Shown here: positions 37,069 through 47,188 of the stretch, one piece after another
Layout of the letters: each line of letters starts with the position of its first letter
Position numbering within the stretch: position 1 is the first letter of the stretch
Assembly: GCA_023212695.1 (NCBI GenBank)
Contig: JALCCG010000112.1
Location: forward strand, 1-64,000
Source of the DNA: Sporisorium sorghi
Lineage: Eukaryota > Basidiomycota > Ustilaginomycetes > Ustilaginales > Ustilaginaceae
DNA length: 64,000 bases
Direction: 5' to 3'
Position numbers and translations under genes: made by a program
Notes under the pieces: generated by a model
Seen by the model: only the letters and a program-made list of their open reading frames with translations
What the model was told of the DNA's origin: nothing
The model's database searches: none

Positions 37069-39021
37069 ATGACCGCCATCGCCCTCGACCAATTCGACGC
37101 CGTGCTCGGCTCCACGTCCACCGAGATCTCCTCGGTCGCCTTGGGTGGACGCATTCTCTCCACCTCGGACGAATGGTTCGCACCTGCCTCGTCGCTGCTC
37201 AAAGTCGGTCCCGCTCCCTCTCTCAAAGGCCAATTCGGACCCAGAGGCGCCCTGTTCGACGGCTGGGAGACGCGCCGCCACAACCCGACGTACGACTGGG
37301 TCATCCTGCGTCTCGGTCCGCAAGCCGGCGGCCGTCTCGTTGGCTTCGACGTCGACACGGCCAACTTCAACGGCAACGAGGCACCGGAGATCTCGATCCA
37401 CGCCCTGGCACTGACACCGCAGGAGGAGGCTAAGACGGGCAACGCGCTGGCCGAGAACGACGCGAGGTGGGAGGAGGTCGTGCCCGTCTCGCCGTGTGGG
37501 CCGTCGCAGAGGCATCTGTTCAAGGTGGCTGAGGGTAAGGGGGAGAAGATTTACACGCATATCAAGCTGCACATGATCCCTGATGGTGGCATTGCCAGGT
37601 TCAGGGTGTACGGTGTGATCCCACCTCCGCCGGTGGGGCAGGGCGAGGGCGAGCAGGTGAGCGCTGACAACGCTGCGTACAATGTGCTCGACCTCGCTCA
37701 CTGCCTCAACGGTGGCCGTGTCGTCTTTACGGACGACCAGCACTTTGGCGCTGGTAGCAACATCATCCTGCCTGGTCGTGGCAAGGACATGGGCGACGGT
37801 TGGGAGACGCGTCGATCCAGAGCAAAGGGTCACTTCAACTGGTCCATCGTCAAACTGTAAGTTCGCAACTCCCCTCTAGACTAAGTCGCGGTTTCCGGCA
37901 GTTGAAGCTAACAAGTTTTGTTTATGCCGATATACAGCGGCGAGCCGGGCTTCCTCTCGTACGCCGAAGTCGACACTGCACACTTCCTGGGCAACTTCCC
38001 CGAATCCACCGAGATCCTTGCAACCGTGCACGACTCTGCCACCGTGCCCGCTGCCGATGCGCAGTGGGTGACGCTGCTGCCACGCACCAAGCTCGGTCCC
38101 GGTCGGCGCCACTTTTTCGCGCTTGCCGACGGCGCCGCTGCGCCCTTCACGCACGTCATGGTCAAGATGCACCCCGATGGCGGCATCAAGCGCTTCCGCG
38201 TACACGGCCGACGTGCTCAGCCCGTGCTCGATGCCGGCATCTCCCCCGCTTCGTTGCCCGCCGTCGCGGTGCCGCAGGACATCCAAGACCCGTTGCCCTC
38301 GGCCACATCGGACCCGTTTGCACCGGTAAGTGCCGCCACCTCTCTCGCCCCTTCTTCTGCAACGACGACGACAGCGATGGGCATCGTCGTGCACGGCAAA
38401 TTCCTCCCCGCCGTGCCTTTGACTACGCAAGCCTTTGCGCAGTACGGAGCGGTGATCGACGGGCCGTCGACGCACAACCCGGACGACGCCAAGCCGTTCA
38501 AGGTGGTCAACCAGGGCACGGCAAAGAAGTACCTCGACCTGGCCGCCATCGTCAACAACTACCCGCGCGAGGCGGGCGCCAGGACCAACGTGCACGTCTA
38601 CCGCTGCGACCCTGCCAAGACGCTGCCGTTCGAGGTGAAACTGCTGGAGCGACACCGGTTTACGACGCAGGCGTTCATCCCGATGGTGCCTGTGAATGGC
38701 CAGCAGCGCGGGTTCCTCGTCGTCGTTGCGCAGAACGGTCAAGGTTAGCGCAGCCCTTTCCTCTTTATTCGAAGCGAGATGGACGATGAACTGACACCCC
38801 AATGTTGCTTTTTTTTTTTTTTTTTGCGTATTACAGATGACCGGCCAGATCTGAAGACGCTGGGAGTGTTCTTGGCGACGACCGAGCAGGCGATCCAGTA
38901 CCACCCGGGCATCTGGCACCACCCGATGATCGCGCTCGGCGACCAGCCAACGGACTTTGCGTGCATCGTCAACGAGTCGAGCGCGCAGCCGCACCTGGAC
39001 TGCGACGAGGTTGAGGTGTGA
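37069..39021 (+). CDS. Allantoicase-ureidoglycolate lyase fusion (two steps of purine ureide breakdown)
   Basis: Three exons, 37069-37856, 37938-38743 and 38837-39021, giving 592 residues. Both introns (81 and 93 nt) restore the frame exactly. Residues 1-~370 are allantoicase, with its two repeats marked by GWETRRHNPTYDWVILRLG and GWETRRSRAKGHFNWSIVKL. After a Pro/Ala/Thr linker, about 400-592 are ureidoglycolate lyase (MGIVVHGKFLPAVPLT; LLERHRFTTQAFIPM; exon 3 TTEQAIQYHPGIWHHPMIAL). Together they would turn allantoate into urea plus ureidoglycolate, and the latter into glyoxylate plus urea. Yeast has these as separate Dal2 and Dal3. Intron 2 contains a long T run. A perfect GTAAGT with a downstream ACAG lies in the linker (38326-38374) and could yield an allantoicase-only form. 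No targeting signal is seen, so it is probably cytosolic. Confidence 0.93.
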
Positions 39022-39109
39022 AAATGTTTTCCAACTGATACGTTAGAACTGAGAACTTGCTTTTGGTGGCTGTACTTTCGAGTGTGCGCATGTGCGGCTG
39101 TGTGAGTGT

Positions 39110-39856
39110 TCAAGGCAGCGAGATGCGCAAGATGGGACCGGAGGGTTGAGTGTCAAGATCCGGCTTGTAGAGCGGATGATCGCTTGCTAGGCGGGTGGTC
39201 ATTTCGTAGACGCCGACGGCATCGCCATTGGGGAGAAGGACGGGCTTGACCCACACATCATGCCTCCTTGAAGTGCTGGCAATCTTGGTCCACTCTGCGC
39301 CCTTGCCCTTAATCACCTTACGCTTGCTGAGCTTTTCCAGCGGCACCTCGTCCTCCTTAACCTCCGCTTCAAACTCGACGCGCATCGGCTCCTGCGTGAG
39401 CACCATCGCCCAGCACACGACGACGACCGTCAGATTCGCCACACCAAACACCCACGCCACGGGCTTCTCCACCTTTCCCCACCACGCTGCCACCTCACCC
39501 TGCATCAACCGAAAGTACACCAGCGGCAGATTCGACAACACCGCGGTGCTTGCCAACAGCTGGAAGATCGTCGACATGCCGCCCTGCGTCAGGATCGTCT
39601 TGTGCTTCATCTCGAGGTCGAAGTGAGGCTTATCGAGCGAGATGCGTAGAGCGGCAGCGCGCTGGAGCGTGATGTGCCGGCCGTGCAGCAGGCTGAATGT
39701 CGCGACGGGCAGGACGAGAGTAAAGGCGATGCGGACGAGCTCGGGAAGCGGGTGGTGCGCGTTGTCGAGCAGGTATTGGACCGCGAGTGCGCAGGCACCG
39801 GTGAGGGCCCACGACTGGACGCGGTATGAGGGGTCGTCGGGCAGGATCTTGGGCAT
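39110..39856 (-). CDS. Uncharacterised four-helix membrane protein
   Basis: 248 residues in one frame. Four hydrophobic segments can be seen: about 15-32 (ALTGACALAVQYLLDNA), 38-57 (VRIAFTLVLPVATFSLLHG), 95-115 (STIFQLLASTAVLSNLPLVYF) and 134-156 (VAWVFGVANLTVVVVCWAMVL). A charged cytosolic or lumenal tail of about 90 residues follows, with a basic patch KLSKRKVIKGKG. I do not recognise the family. It is convergent with the allantoicase fusion, 88 bp away, which rules out co-transcription. The codon use is like its neighbours, so I take it as a real gene. Start is the first Met, after a leader rich in CT on the minus strand. Confidence 0.65.
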   Translation of the reverse strand: MPKILPDDPSYRVQSWALTGACALAVQYLLDNAHHPLPELVRIAFTLVLPVATFSLLHGRHITLQRAAALRISLDKPHFDLEMKHKTILTQGGMSTIFQLLASTAVLSNLPLVYFRLMQGEVAAWWGKVEKPVAWVFGVANLTVVVVCWAMVLTQEPMRVEFEAEVKEDEVPLEKLSKRKVIKGKGAEWTKIASTSRRHDVWVKPVLLPNGDAVGVYEMTTRLASDHPLYKPDLDTQPSGPILRISLP

Positions 39857-40109
39857 GTTTGGAAGGGAGATGGTGGTGACGATGGTGGTGAGAGGAGAAG
39901 GAGGAGGAGTGTGCTCCGTGCGTGTGTCTTTTTTTTTTCAGTTCTTCTCAAAATCCTCGTCTGGGCGCGCATCAACAGTTGGCGTCACAGACCAACACTT
40001 GATCCGCAAGCGTCTTCAGCTCAATCTCGATGCCCAACCTTCGCCCTGTGATACACTGTCATTGCTCGCGAGGTCGTCGCACAGTATACACCAAAGTCCC
40101 ATCGCGAGT

Positions 40110-42351
40110 CTACGACAGAATAGGCAAGAACTGTAACCAAACACCAAAAAGCAAAGGTCGTTGTCAGTATCTCTCTCTCTCTCTCCAACTCTCGCCAAAT
40201 CCCTCTCGCACTTACGTTACCAACGACCAAACTGGGCAGATCGAAAATATCCCGCTTGATCGTAAAGCTCCACGCACACGGCACCAGCTTGCCATCCGGC
40301 TTGACGAGCGTGCACGTCGTCATGACGCTCTGCGTGGTATTCTCAAACGCATGCTGTGCAAACTTCTCCCAGTAATCCAGCGTCGAATTCTTGTCCATAA
40401 ACTCGTAGATCCTTCTGCCCATCAGCTGATCCTTGCTCCACTGCGTCAACATACAGAACTCGGCGCCGACGACACAGATCTCGCACGTGCGTCGCCACAC
40501 CACCGTCGGCGTCCCGCTGAAGCTGATCAGCTTCTCAAACTCCAGCATCGTGCGCTGGAACGAGCGCTCTACGAAAATCTCGTCCTCCTCCGTCAGCGGC
40601 ATCTGGAGCGCGATGAGCGAGGGGCGGAAGATGGCGAGCGCACGCACGATGCGCAGCACATCCTGCTTTTCGAACTTGGACGTGACGTACTTGACGAGGA
40701 AGTGGTAGCCTTCCGGGTAGGGGAAGGGCGCCGTGTTGTCGCGGTAGGTCTTGGCGATACGCGCGCGCCAGATGGTGTCCTGCTGTTGGCGGGCGACGCG
40801 GCGCGAGGCGATGGCCTTGTTGATGTCTGCTACGGGCTCGTTGGACGCCGAGCGCTGAGAGGCTGAGCCCAGATCGACTTGTTGGTTATTGCCGCCTGCA
40901 CCAGATCCAACGTTGCCTGCTTGCTGCTGTGCCTCTTCGCCACCACCACCCGCGAGAAGACTCGGCTCCTCCAACATCGTCGGCTTGGGACTCGGCACCT
41001 CGAGCGCATTGAACGCGCCCTCTGCCCCGACCTCCTGTAACGCCGCACTCGGCTGCGGATCCGCATAGGCGCCCATCCCCGCCGTATCGCTGTAAGTAGC
41101 AGCGGCCGTATCCATACCCCCCGCACCGGGCGCCTGGTTCTGCTGCAGACCCAAATTCAAGATCGCATCCAGCCCGCCACTGGCAATGTTCCAGCCATCC
41201 ATCACCCCGACTGCCGGCGAGGTCTGGAAATCAGGACTGGCCCCCGACGGGCCCAGCAGCTGCAGATCCGTCCCGTTGAGCATCGACGACAGGATCGAGT
41301 ACTCGAGACTCGTCGCCTCGCTGCCAAAGTTGTGCGCCGACGGATCGAACGAGAGGTCAAACGGCGCGCCACTGCCATTGTTGTTCGACGATGGCAGATC
41401 GCCGCCGTTGGAAGCGTCAAACGGATTGCTCGAGAGGTAGTCGTGCTGATGCGGAGACGGGCCGTGGCCGGACGAGCTGGGTGTGGAGATGCCCGCAGTG
41501 ACCTGATCCAGGATGTTGGTGACGGCCGATGCCTTTTCAGGCGAAGGTGCCGAGGGCTGCGGTGCTTGCTGTGCTATCGATGTCGACGAAGACGCCTCGC
41601 GCTGTGGTGTTTGCGACTGGCGTGGTGGCTGCGAGGTAGATGTGCTCTTTTGCTGAGCTGCCTGCTTGGCTGCCTTTTTGGCCTCCTTCTGGCGCTTGAG
41701 CTCCTCGAGCTCGTCGTCGTCGAGCAAGTACTTGGCCTTCTTGCGGTGTCCATCCATGCACGAGTCCGCAAGCCCCTTTTTGACACACCGCTGACACGGC
41801 CGCGAGTCGTCGCACGTTAAATGCGCCTTTTGACAGTGCAAACAGGCACGATTCGCCTTTTTGCGTTTGCTCGAGCCCGTCTCCTTTGCTGAGGACGATG
41901 TCGGCGTGCCCGCTGACGAGACAGAGGCGGCTTTGTTGGGTGTCGAAGCGGATGCAGGTGCGGAAGACGGCTTTGAGCCCAGATCGATCTGCTTCTTCAA
42001 TGGTGACCCCGAAGGCGACTTGGCCGAAGCCGCCGACGCAGCCGTCTTGGACGTCGGTGAAGACGCATTCGAGTACAAGCTCTGGTTCAACATGGATGCG
42101 GTGCTGGTGCGTGCATTGTACGGCGTCGCTGAGGAGGAAGAAGGAGCATTTTGCGGTCGTGGTGTTGGATTGGGCGTGCTAGACGAAGCAGATGGGCTGG
42201 ATGCAAGAGCCGCAAGAGTGGATGCGGCTGCATGCGATGCGGGGCTCTGCTGGCGCTGAGCGTTGGTGGTCGATGGATGCGGCGGTAGCGAGTAAGTGGG
42301 TGTTGGCGCCGGTGGGCGAGGACTTGGCTTGCTGCCATTTGCACCAGACAT
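40110..42351 (-). CDS. ERT1: ERT1/AcuK-type Zn2Cys6 and PAS transcription regulator of gluconeogenesis
   Basis: Two exons, 42351-40216 and 40130-40110, giving 718 residues. The last exon encodes only FLPILS before the stop; the intron (85 nt, GTAAGT...TACAG) contains a CT repeat. The Zn2Cys6 cluster is CLHCQKAHLTC-DDSRPC-QRC-VKKGLADSC, followed by the Lys-rich linker HRKKAKYLL. A Gln/Ser/Pro-rich middle carries likely activation segments. Near the C-terminus is the fungal ERT1 block (YPEGYHFLVKYVTSKFEKQD) and a PAS-type domain (CEICVVGAEFCMLTQWSKDQ). Members control gluconeogenic and ethanol/acetate genes. The frame stays open upstream to 42672, but that extension lacks similarity, so I choose 42351 (MSGANG). 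Confidence 0.92.
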
Positions 42352-42961
42352 GGTGAGGACAGGGTACAAGCCCATGCGTGGATCGATGTGGTAGATGAGT
42401 GGACGAATGGATGTGCTCTCCTTGCCTGAAACTGTGGCGACTCGTAACGATGGGGTCGATGAGTCAGCGTGGGAATCGTTCTGCAAGCTGGGCACCGGAA
42501 TGGCCGAGACGAGGATGACAGCACTTGGGCTGAGATGGTGTTGAGGACGAACGGTGCATCCGACAAGGCTGCTCTGGAGCATGACTGCTTTTTTTGCTTT
42601 TCCCCACTGCAAAAGGCCGAGTAACCGAATGCCGAATTTGGACGCGACGAGCTGAAAGCAGATCTTAGTCAAATCGGCTTAACATTTTGGAGCGAAAAAT
42701 CGGCCCTTGCGATCATCATCCTTCGACAGAACCATCTCAACCTCAGCTTGGGCAGCAAGCTACATCCGTAAGCAATATAGAGTCGAAGCAGCGCAGAGCT
42801 ATCGTATATCTCCAGATGTTTTTGAGCGCACAAATAGAAGAAGACTAAAGTTACAGTAGAGGACAAGTGCCGTGTTGGCCATCGAGAGTCGAAGAGCAGA
42901 AAGGCGGCTTCGCTGACAGAGTTCCAAGCAGAGAGGGTCGTGTTGAGCCGAATGTAGCCGC
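42352..42961. other. ERT1 promoter region and SFT2 3' region
   Basis: 610 bp. The first ~320 bp are an open continuation of the ERT1 frame, probably its 5' untranslated region. The rest shows no gene. Confidence 0.5.
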
Positions 42962-43603
42962 TCAAAAGAGCTTGCCGACCATGCGTTTGATAAAGTCGAT
43001 GCACCACGGGATGTAGCTCAGCGAATAGAGCAAAAAGGCAACACTGTAGATGAGGAGTCGGGCATCAAAGCCAGTCAGTAATCCTGCTTTGCCACATTCT
43101 CCTACCTCTCCGCGCCATACTTACTACAAGACAATGACAAAGATGATGGCAAGCACGGTGCTGTCGATCGCAAACACCGACACCCACACCATGATGAACG
43201 CCGCAATCATCACAAGTGTAAACGCGATGCGCACCGGCTTGAACATCTGCTGGAACTGCTTCATGAATCCAATCAAAAAGCCCGTCCCTGTCAACGACAC
43301 CAGCACGCCCACCGCATAGAGCACGACAAAGATCGACAGCGAGCCCGTGACGAGCAGCACGGTTCCCAGCAGCGAGATGACGAATCCGCCCAGCGTGCAT
43401 GCTGCGAACCCAATCAGCCGTTGTTGTCGCGTCAGCTCGATGCCGAACGTTTTGGAGAAGGCGTCGTTCTCGCCCGTGAGTTCGCCGCCGAAGTTCTTGA
43501 TGTTTTGCGTGTCCATGTTGATCCACCGCGATGGACCTGTGCCGGCGAAGGCGTTGCCGCTTGACGAGGCGTTGCCGCTGCTGCTTTTGCCGAACCAAGA
43601 CAT
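42962..43603 (-). CDS. sft2: SFT2-like Golgi vesicle transport membrane protein
   Basis: Two exons, 43603-43125 and 43043-42962, giving 186 residues across an 81-nt intron (GTAAGT...TACAG). A soluble N-terminus of about 65 residues (NAFSKTFGIELTRQQRLIGF) precedes four membrane helices. Exon 2 supplies the last part (YVAFLLYSLSYIPWCIDFIK), ending RMVGKLF. The Sft2/Got1 family acts in endosome-to-Golgi and Golgi vesicle fusion. The conserved segments FGIELTRQQRLIGF and SYIPW are typical. Without splicing the fourth helix would be lost. Start is the only Met before the conserved part. Confidence 0.92.
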
Positions 43604-44185
43604 TGCTGCTTAGTGAAGGTGTATGTGTTTGGTGTGTTGTGGGGGTGGCGAGCAAGTGAGATGAGATGATCTTTTGATGGTCCCTTGTGGGTCGAGTCGA
43701 AGCTGCGACCGGGCTGAGTTAGGCGATGATAATGAGGTGGAGAGAGTTGAAAACCGTCTCTGGGAGACGGTTGGACCCTGGAGGAGAAGGAAGAAATTCA
43801 GAAAATTCAGACACGTACCTAGTCTTTCAACTATCATCAATCAACAGTTACCCTTCAACTGAGAGACAAAGAGCATCACTCGTCGCGTTCTCAGACCAAC
43901 TTTTTTTTTTTTCGACTCCGCTGCTGCATGAAGCGAGACCCTTTGACAGGCTGTGCTGTGCTGGCCGCGTTCCTTTTCTTTCGAATTTCTCAGCCTTCTT
44001 TTTTGGCCCCTTTTTTTCTGCAACGCTAATTTAAGACTCGTTGAAAAAAAAGCCACGGCTCAACCTCATACGATCTTGTCAACGGCCTCGACGAAGGCTC
44101 AAGCTTGCCCCCCTTCTCGGATTCATCGTGCTCCGTCAATGATGGCTATGATGATGGTAGTCCTCGATTTATCAATGTCTACAAA
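43604..44185. other. SFT2 promoter region
   Basis: 582 bp between the SFT2 start and the end of the CoA-transferase gene, both on the minus strand. Short T runs at about 43901-43913 and 44007-44013. No gene seen. Confidence 0.5.
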
Positions 44186-45670
44186 TCACGGCCCAATAGA
44201 ACCAGCCCTACGCAACTCTTCCACTTGCTCCTCCGACATGCCCAGCTCCTGCGTCAACACCTCGTCCGTATGCTGCCCCAAAACAGGCGGCGGTCGAGTG
44301 ATCTTCATCTTGCCATTGCCATACCTCACCGCCGGCGCGACGATCTTGATCTTTCCCGCCCTCGGATGCTCCACCTCGGCCACCACCTTCCTATCCTTAC
44401 TCTGCGGATGCTCGTCGAAAGTCCCCTTGATATTCCGAATCGGCGCAGCTGGGATCTTGCCATTGATGAGATCACACCACTCCTGCACCGTCTTCTGCTG
44501 CAGCAGCCCATCCAGCAGCGGGATGAGCGTCTCGCGGTGCGCTACCCTCGCCGCATTCGTAGCATACTTTTCATCCGTCGCGAGCTCCGGCCTCTCGAGC
44601 AGATTACACAAAAACTTGAACTGCCCGTCATTACCCGCACCCAGCATGATGCGGCCGTCTTTCGCCTGGAATGTCTGGTACGGCACGATGGACGGATGCT
44701 TGTCGCCGTGCCTGCCCGCCTCCTGCCCCGCGATGAGGTAGTTCGACGCAATGTTGGCCAGCGACGCGATCTGCGACTCGAACAGGCTCGCATCAATGTG
44801 CACGCCTTGCCCCGTCTGCGCGCGCCCCAGCAGCGCAGCCATGATGGCGCCGTGCACGTACAGCCCCGTCGTAAGGTCGGTCATGGCCACACCGATCTTG
44901 ACCGGCGGTCGATCCGCCTCGCCCGTGATGTGCATCAGCCCGGCGTCCGCGGCGATAATAACATCGTATCCGGCCTTGTCCCGATACGAGCCCGTCTGGC
45001 CGTACCCCGTGAGGCTGGCGTAGATGATGTCCGGCTTGACTCTTTTGAGATCTTCATATCCGAGGCCCATGCTGGCGAGCTTGCCGGGAAGGTAGTTTTC
45101 CACGACGACGTCGGCTTTGGCGACGAGATCGTAGATGATCTTTTTACCTGCTTCGGATTTGAGGTCGACGGTAATGGATCGCTTGGAGCGGTTGACGCTG
45201 AGGAAGTAGGCCGACTCGGGCGGCAGCGATGCCCAGTAGTCTTCTTTTCCAGCAGGGGCTTTCGGTGCGTCCTTGCCGGTGGGTGGCTGGGCAAAGGGCG
45301 GCAGCCATGCGCGTGTGTCGTCTCCACCTCTTGGATGCTCGACCTTGATCACGTCGGCGCCGAGGTCGGCTAGAAGCATGGTGCAGTAAGGACCGGCAAG
45401 CACGCGCGTGAGGTCGACGATTCGAATGCCCTTGAGCGGCGGTGGGATAGAGGGAGCATCCGGGCTGGGACTCGATCGTCGCACTGCGCTGGAGGCTAGG
45501 CCACGTCGAGCGCTTGGGAGTGATTGGCGTGAGCAGATCCTTGCCGTCTGCTTGGTGGCTGTGAGCGGAATCGACACTGTTGAGAGCGCTTGCAAGCCAA
45601 GCGTTCTTGGTACGGCTCTGTTCGCATGCTCGCGCAGCAGCGTTGAGACGCAACTAACTATCGCGCGCAT
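44186..45670 (-). CDS. Family III CoA-transferase, mitochondrial, SUGCT/CaiB-like
   Basis: 494 residues from the Met at 45670. The frame opens at 45748, but MRAIVSCVSTLLREHANRAV is basic and amphipathic like a mitochondrial presequence and is the better start. The conserved core begins GIRIVDLTRVLAGPYCTMLLADLGADVIKVE, then LPGKLASMGLGY. The region around the catalytic Asp is DKAGYDVIIAADAGLMHITG, and DLTTGLYVHGAIMAALLGR and GQGVHIDASLFES follow. These are the family III signature. Among them, succinyl-CoA:glutarate CoA-transferase is the closest mitochondrial type; formyl- or carnitine-CoA transferases are alternatives. It is divergent from the nitronate monooxygenase gene. Confidence 0.88.
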   Translation of the reverse strand: MRAIVSCVSTLLREHANRAVPRTLGLQALSTVSIPLTATKQTARICSRQSLPSARRGLASSAVRRSSPSPDAPSIPPPLKGIRIVDLTRVLAGPYCTMLLADLGADVIKVEHPRGGDDTRAWLPPFAQPPTGKDAPKAPAGKEDYWASLPPESAYFLSVNRSKRSITVDLKSEAGKKIIYDLVAKADVVVENYLPGKLASMGLGYEDLKRVKPDIIYASLTGYGQTGSYRDKAGYDVIIAADAGLMHITGEADRPPVKIGVAMTDLTTGLYVHGAIMAALLGRAQTGQGVHIDASLFESQIASLANIASNYLIAGQEAGRHGDKHPSIVPYQTFQAKDGRIMLGAGNDGQFKFLCNLLERPELATDEKYATNAARVAHRETLIPLLDGLLQQKTVQEWCDLINGKIPAAPIRNIKGTFDEHPQSKDRKVVAEVEHPRAGKIKIVAPAVRYGNGKMKITRPPPVLGQHTDEVLTQELGMSEEQVEELRRAGSIGP

Positions 45671-45993
45671 CTCGTCTATGGGTTGCTTGTCGGGAGGAGT
45701 GACTTGGTCGAGTGTCGTATTTGTAGCTGGTCTGCTTGGCAGCAGCAAGATGATGGTGGTCTATGATTCAGTAACCGAACAAGCCGATGCAAGCGCGATT
45801 GCCGCTCTTTTGCTCGGGCCACGTCTTCTCCGCTGCCAAGTTGAGTGCGGTCGAAGCGGCTTTTAGGGCTTTCCGCTTGCTTATGCACCTTCCCCCGCAT
45901 TTTTTGAAGCAAATCGGATTTGTCGACCGACCACGACTGTCATTCATACAACCACGACCTTACTCTTCGGGAATCATAAGCACGACCGCAAAC
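45671..45993. promoter_or_regulatory. Divergent promoter of the CoA-transferase and nitronate monooxygenase genes
   Basis: 323 bp. Both flanking frames remain open into it, but the extensions carry no similarity. No distinct motif recognised. Confidence 0.5.
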
Positions 45994-47172
45994 ATGGCGG
46001 GCCGAAACATCATCACGCCACTCACTCGGGTGCTGCCTTCAGTCAAGACCCCGATCGTCTTGGGCGCCATGGCCGGCGCTTCGGGCGGACAGCTCGCCGC
46101 CGCTGTGTCCTCAGCAGGAGGCTTCGGATTCATCGGTGCAGGCTACCTCACACCTGTCACGCTACAGTCTGAAGTCGACAAGGCGTATCGAGAGCTATCG
46201 GTTTCCCACACCGAGCTGCTCTCACATCGCAAGAGGGCCGACTTTGGCATCGGCATTCTCGTGTGGCGCCTCACCGAGCTCAACGACGGCAAGAGACCAG
46301 ATCAAGCCCAACCCAACCGATCGGTCATTGACTTTCTCGACGTCATTGTAAGCGCACGACCGCGCGCTATCTGGCTCAGCTTCGGCGACGAGCACGAGCT
46401 CGTAGGATGGCAGAAAGTGATCACCGACCTCGACGCACAGCGCAACAGCGACCTCCATGGCAACCCAGACGAGCAGATCAAGTGGTTCGTCATGATCGGC
46501 CGCGAGCAGGAGCTCCAAGCTGCCGTCGAACAGTGCCGCTGCGACGTGCTCATCGTGCAAGGCTGCGAAGCGGGGGGACACGGACACTCGCAAGCCCCGC
46601 CCCTGTCTGCTCTGCTCGCTGACGTGTTGAAACGGCTGCCTTTGCTCAAACCCAACAATGCAGCACAGACGATTCCACCGTTGCTCGGAGCGGGAGGGCT
46701 CGCCGACGGTCGCTCGCTCGCAGCGCTGCTGGCAGCAGGCTGTGCCGGCGGCGTCTACGGCACGCGCTTCGTGTTGACGCCCGAATCGACGTATTCTCAG
46801 CTGCAGAAGGAGGAGCTCGTCAAGGCCAAAGGATCGGCGACGCTGCGTACATTTGCGTTTGACGATGCTCGTGGTACGCTCGGATGGCCACAGGGTACAG
46901 ATGGACGAGGACTGCGCAATAAGACGGTCGAGGAGTACGAGCGCGATTTGCAGGAGCAGGTGAAGGCGGGCAAACAGGATCCAGAGGGGGCGAGGAAAAG
47001 GATGGAGCGGTACAAGCAGGCGGCCAAGGAGAACGACACGGACCGCATCGTCATTTGGTCCGGGACGGGAGTCGGCGCGATGGATGCGATCGTGCCGGCT
47101 CGGAAAGTGGTGCAAGACATTACACACGAAGCGATCGAGGCGCTGTCCCGGGTTCAGAGCTACATTGTCTAA
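45994..47172 (+). CDS. Nitronate monooxygenase (2-nitropropane dioxygenase family)
   Basis: 392 residues from the Met at 45994 (AACATGG context). The frame is open upstream to 45787, but the family starts at MAGRNIITPLTRVL. It is an FMN-binding TIM barrel: PIVLGAMAGASGGQLAAAVSSAGGFGFIG at the N-terminus, the catalytic His in QGCEAGGHGHS, and the phosphate-binding GAGGLADGRSLAALLAAGC. These enzymes oxidise toxic alkyl nitronates such as propionate-3-nitronate. The protein is longer than the bacterial type because of an insertion after the barrel (YERDLQEQVKAGKQDPEG). Confidence 0.9.
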   Translation: MAGRNIITPLTRVLPSVKTPIVLGAMAGASGGQLAAAVSSAGGFGFIGAGYLTPVTLQSEVDKAYRELSVSHTELLSHRKRADFGIGILVWRLTELNDGKRPDQAQPNRSVIDFLDVIVSARPRAIWLSFGDEHELVGWQKVITDLDAQRNSDLHGNPDEQIKWFVMIGREQELQAAVEQCRCDVLIVQGCEAGGHGHSQAPPLSALLADVLKRLPLLKPNNAAQTIPPLLGAGGLADGRSLAALLAAGCAGGVYGTRFVLTPESTYSQLQKEELVKAKGSATLRTFAFDDARGTLGWPQGTDGRGLRNKTVEEYERDLQEQVKAGKQDPEGARKRMERYKQAAKENDTDRIVIWSGTGVGAMDAIVPARKVVQDITHEAIEALSRVQSYIV

Positions 47173-47188
47173 TGGCATTGAAATTGCA

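Noticed and set aside
38326..38374. Treating the 49-nt linker segment as a constitutive intron of the allantoicase fusion
   Set aside because: Its removal breaks the frame before the lyase, while the unspliced sequence reads through. It can only be alternative.
42352..42672. 107-residue N-terminal extension of the ERT1-like protein
   Set aside because: It is in frame but has no similarity or regulator-like composition. MSGANG at 42351 precedes the Pro/Ser-rich N-terminus usual for the family.
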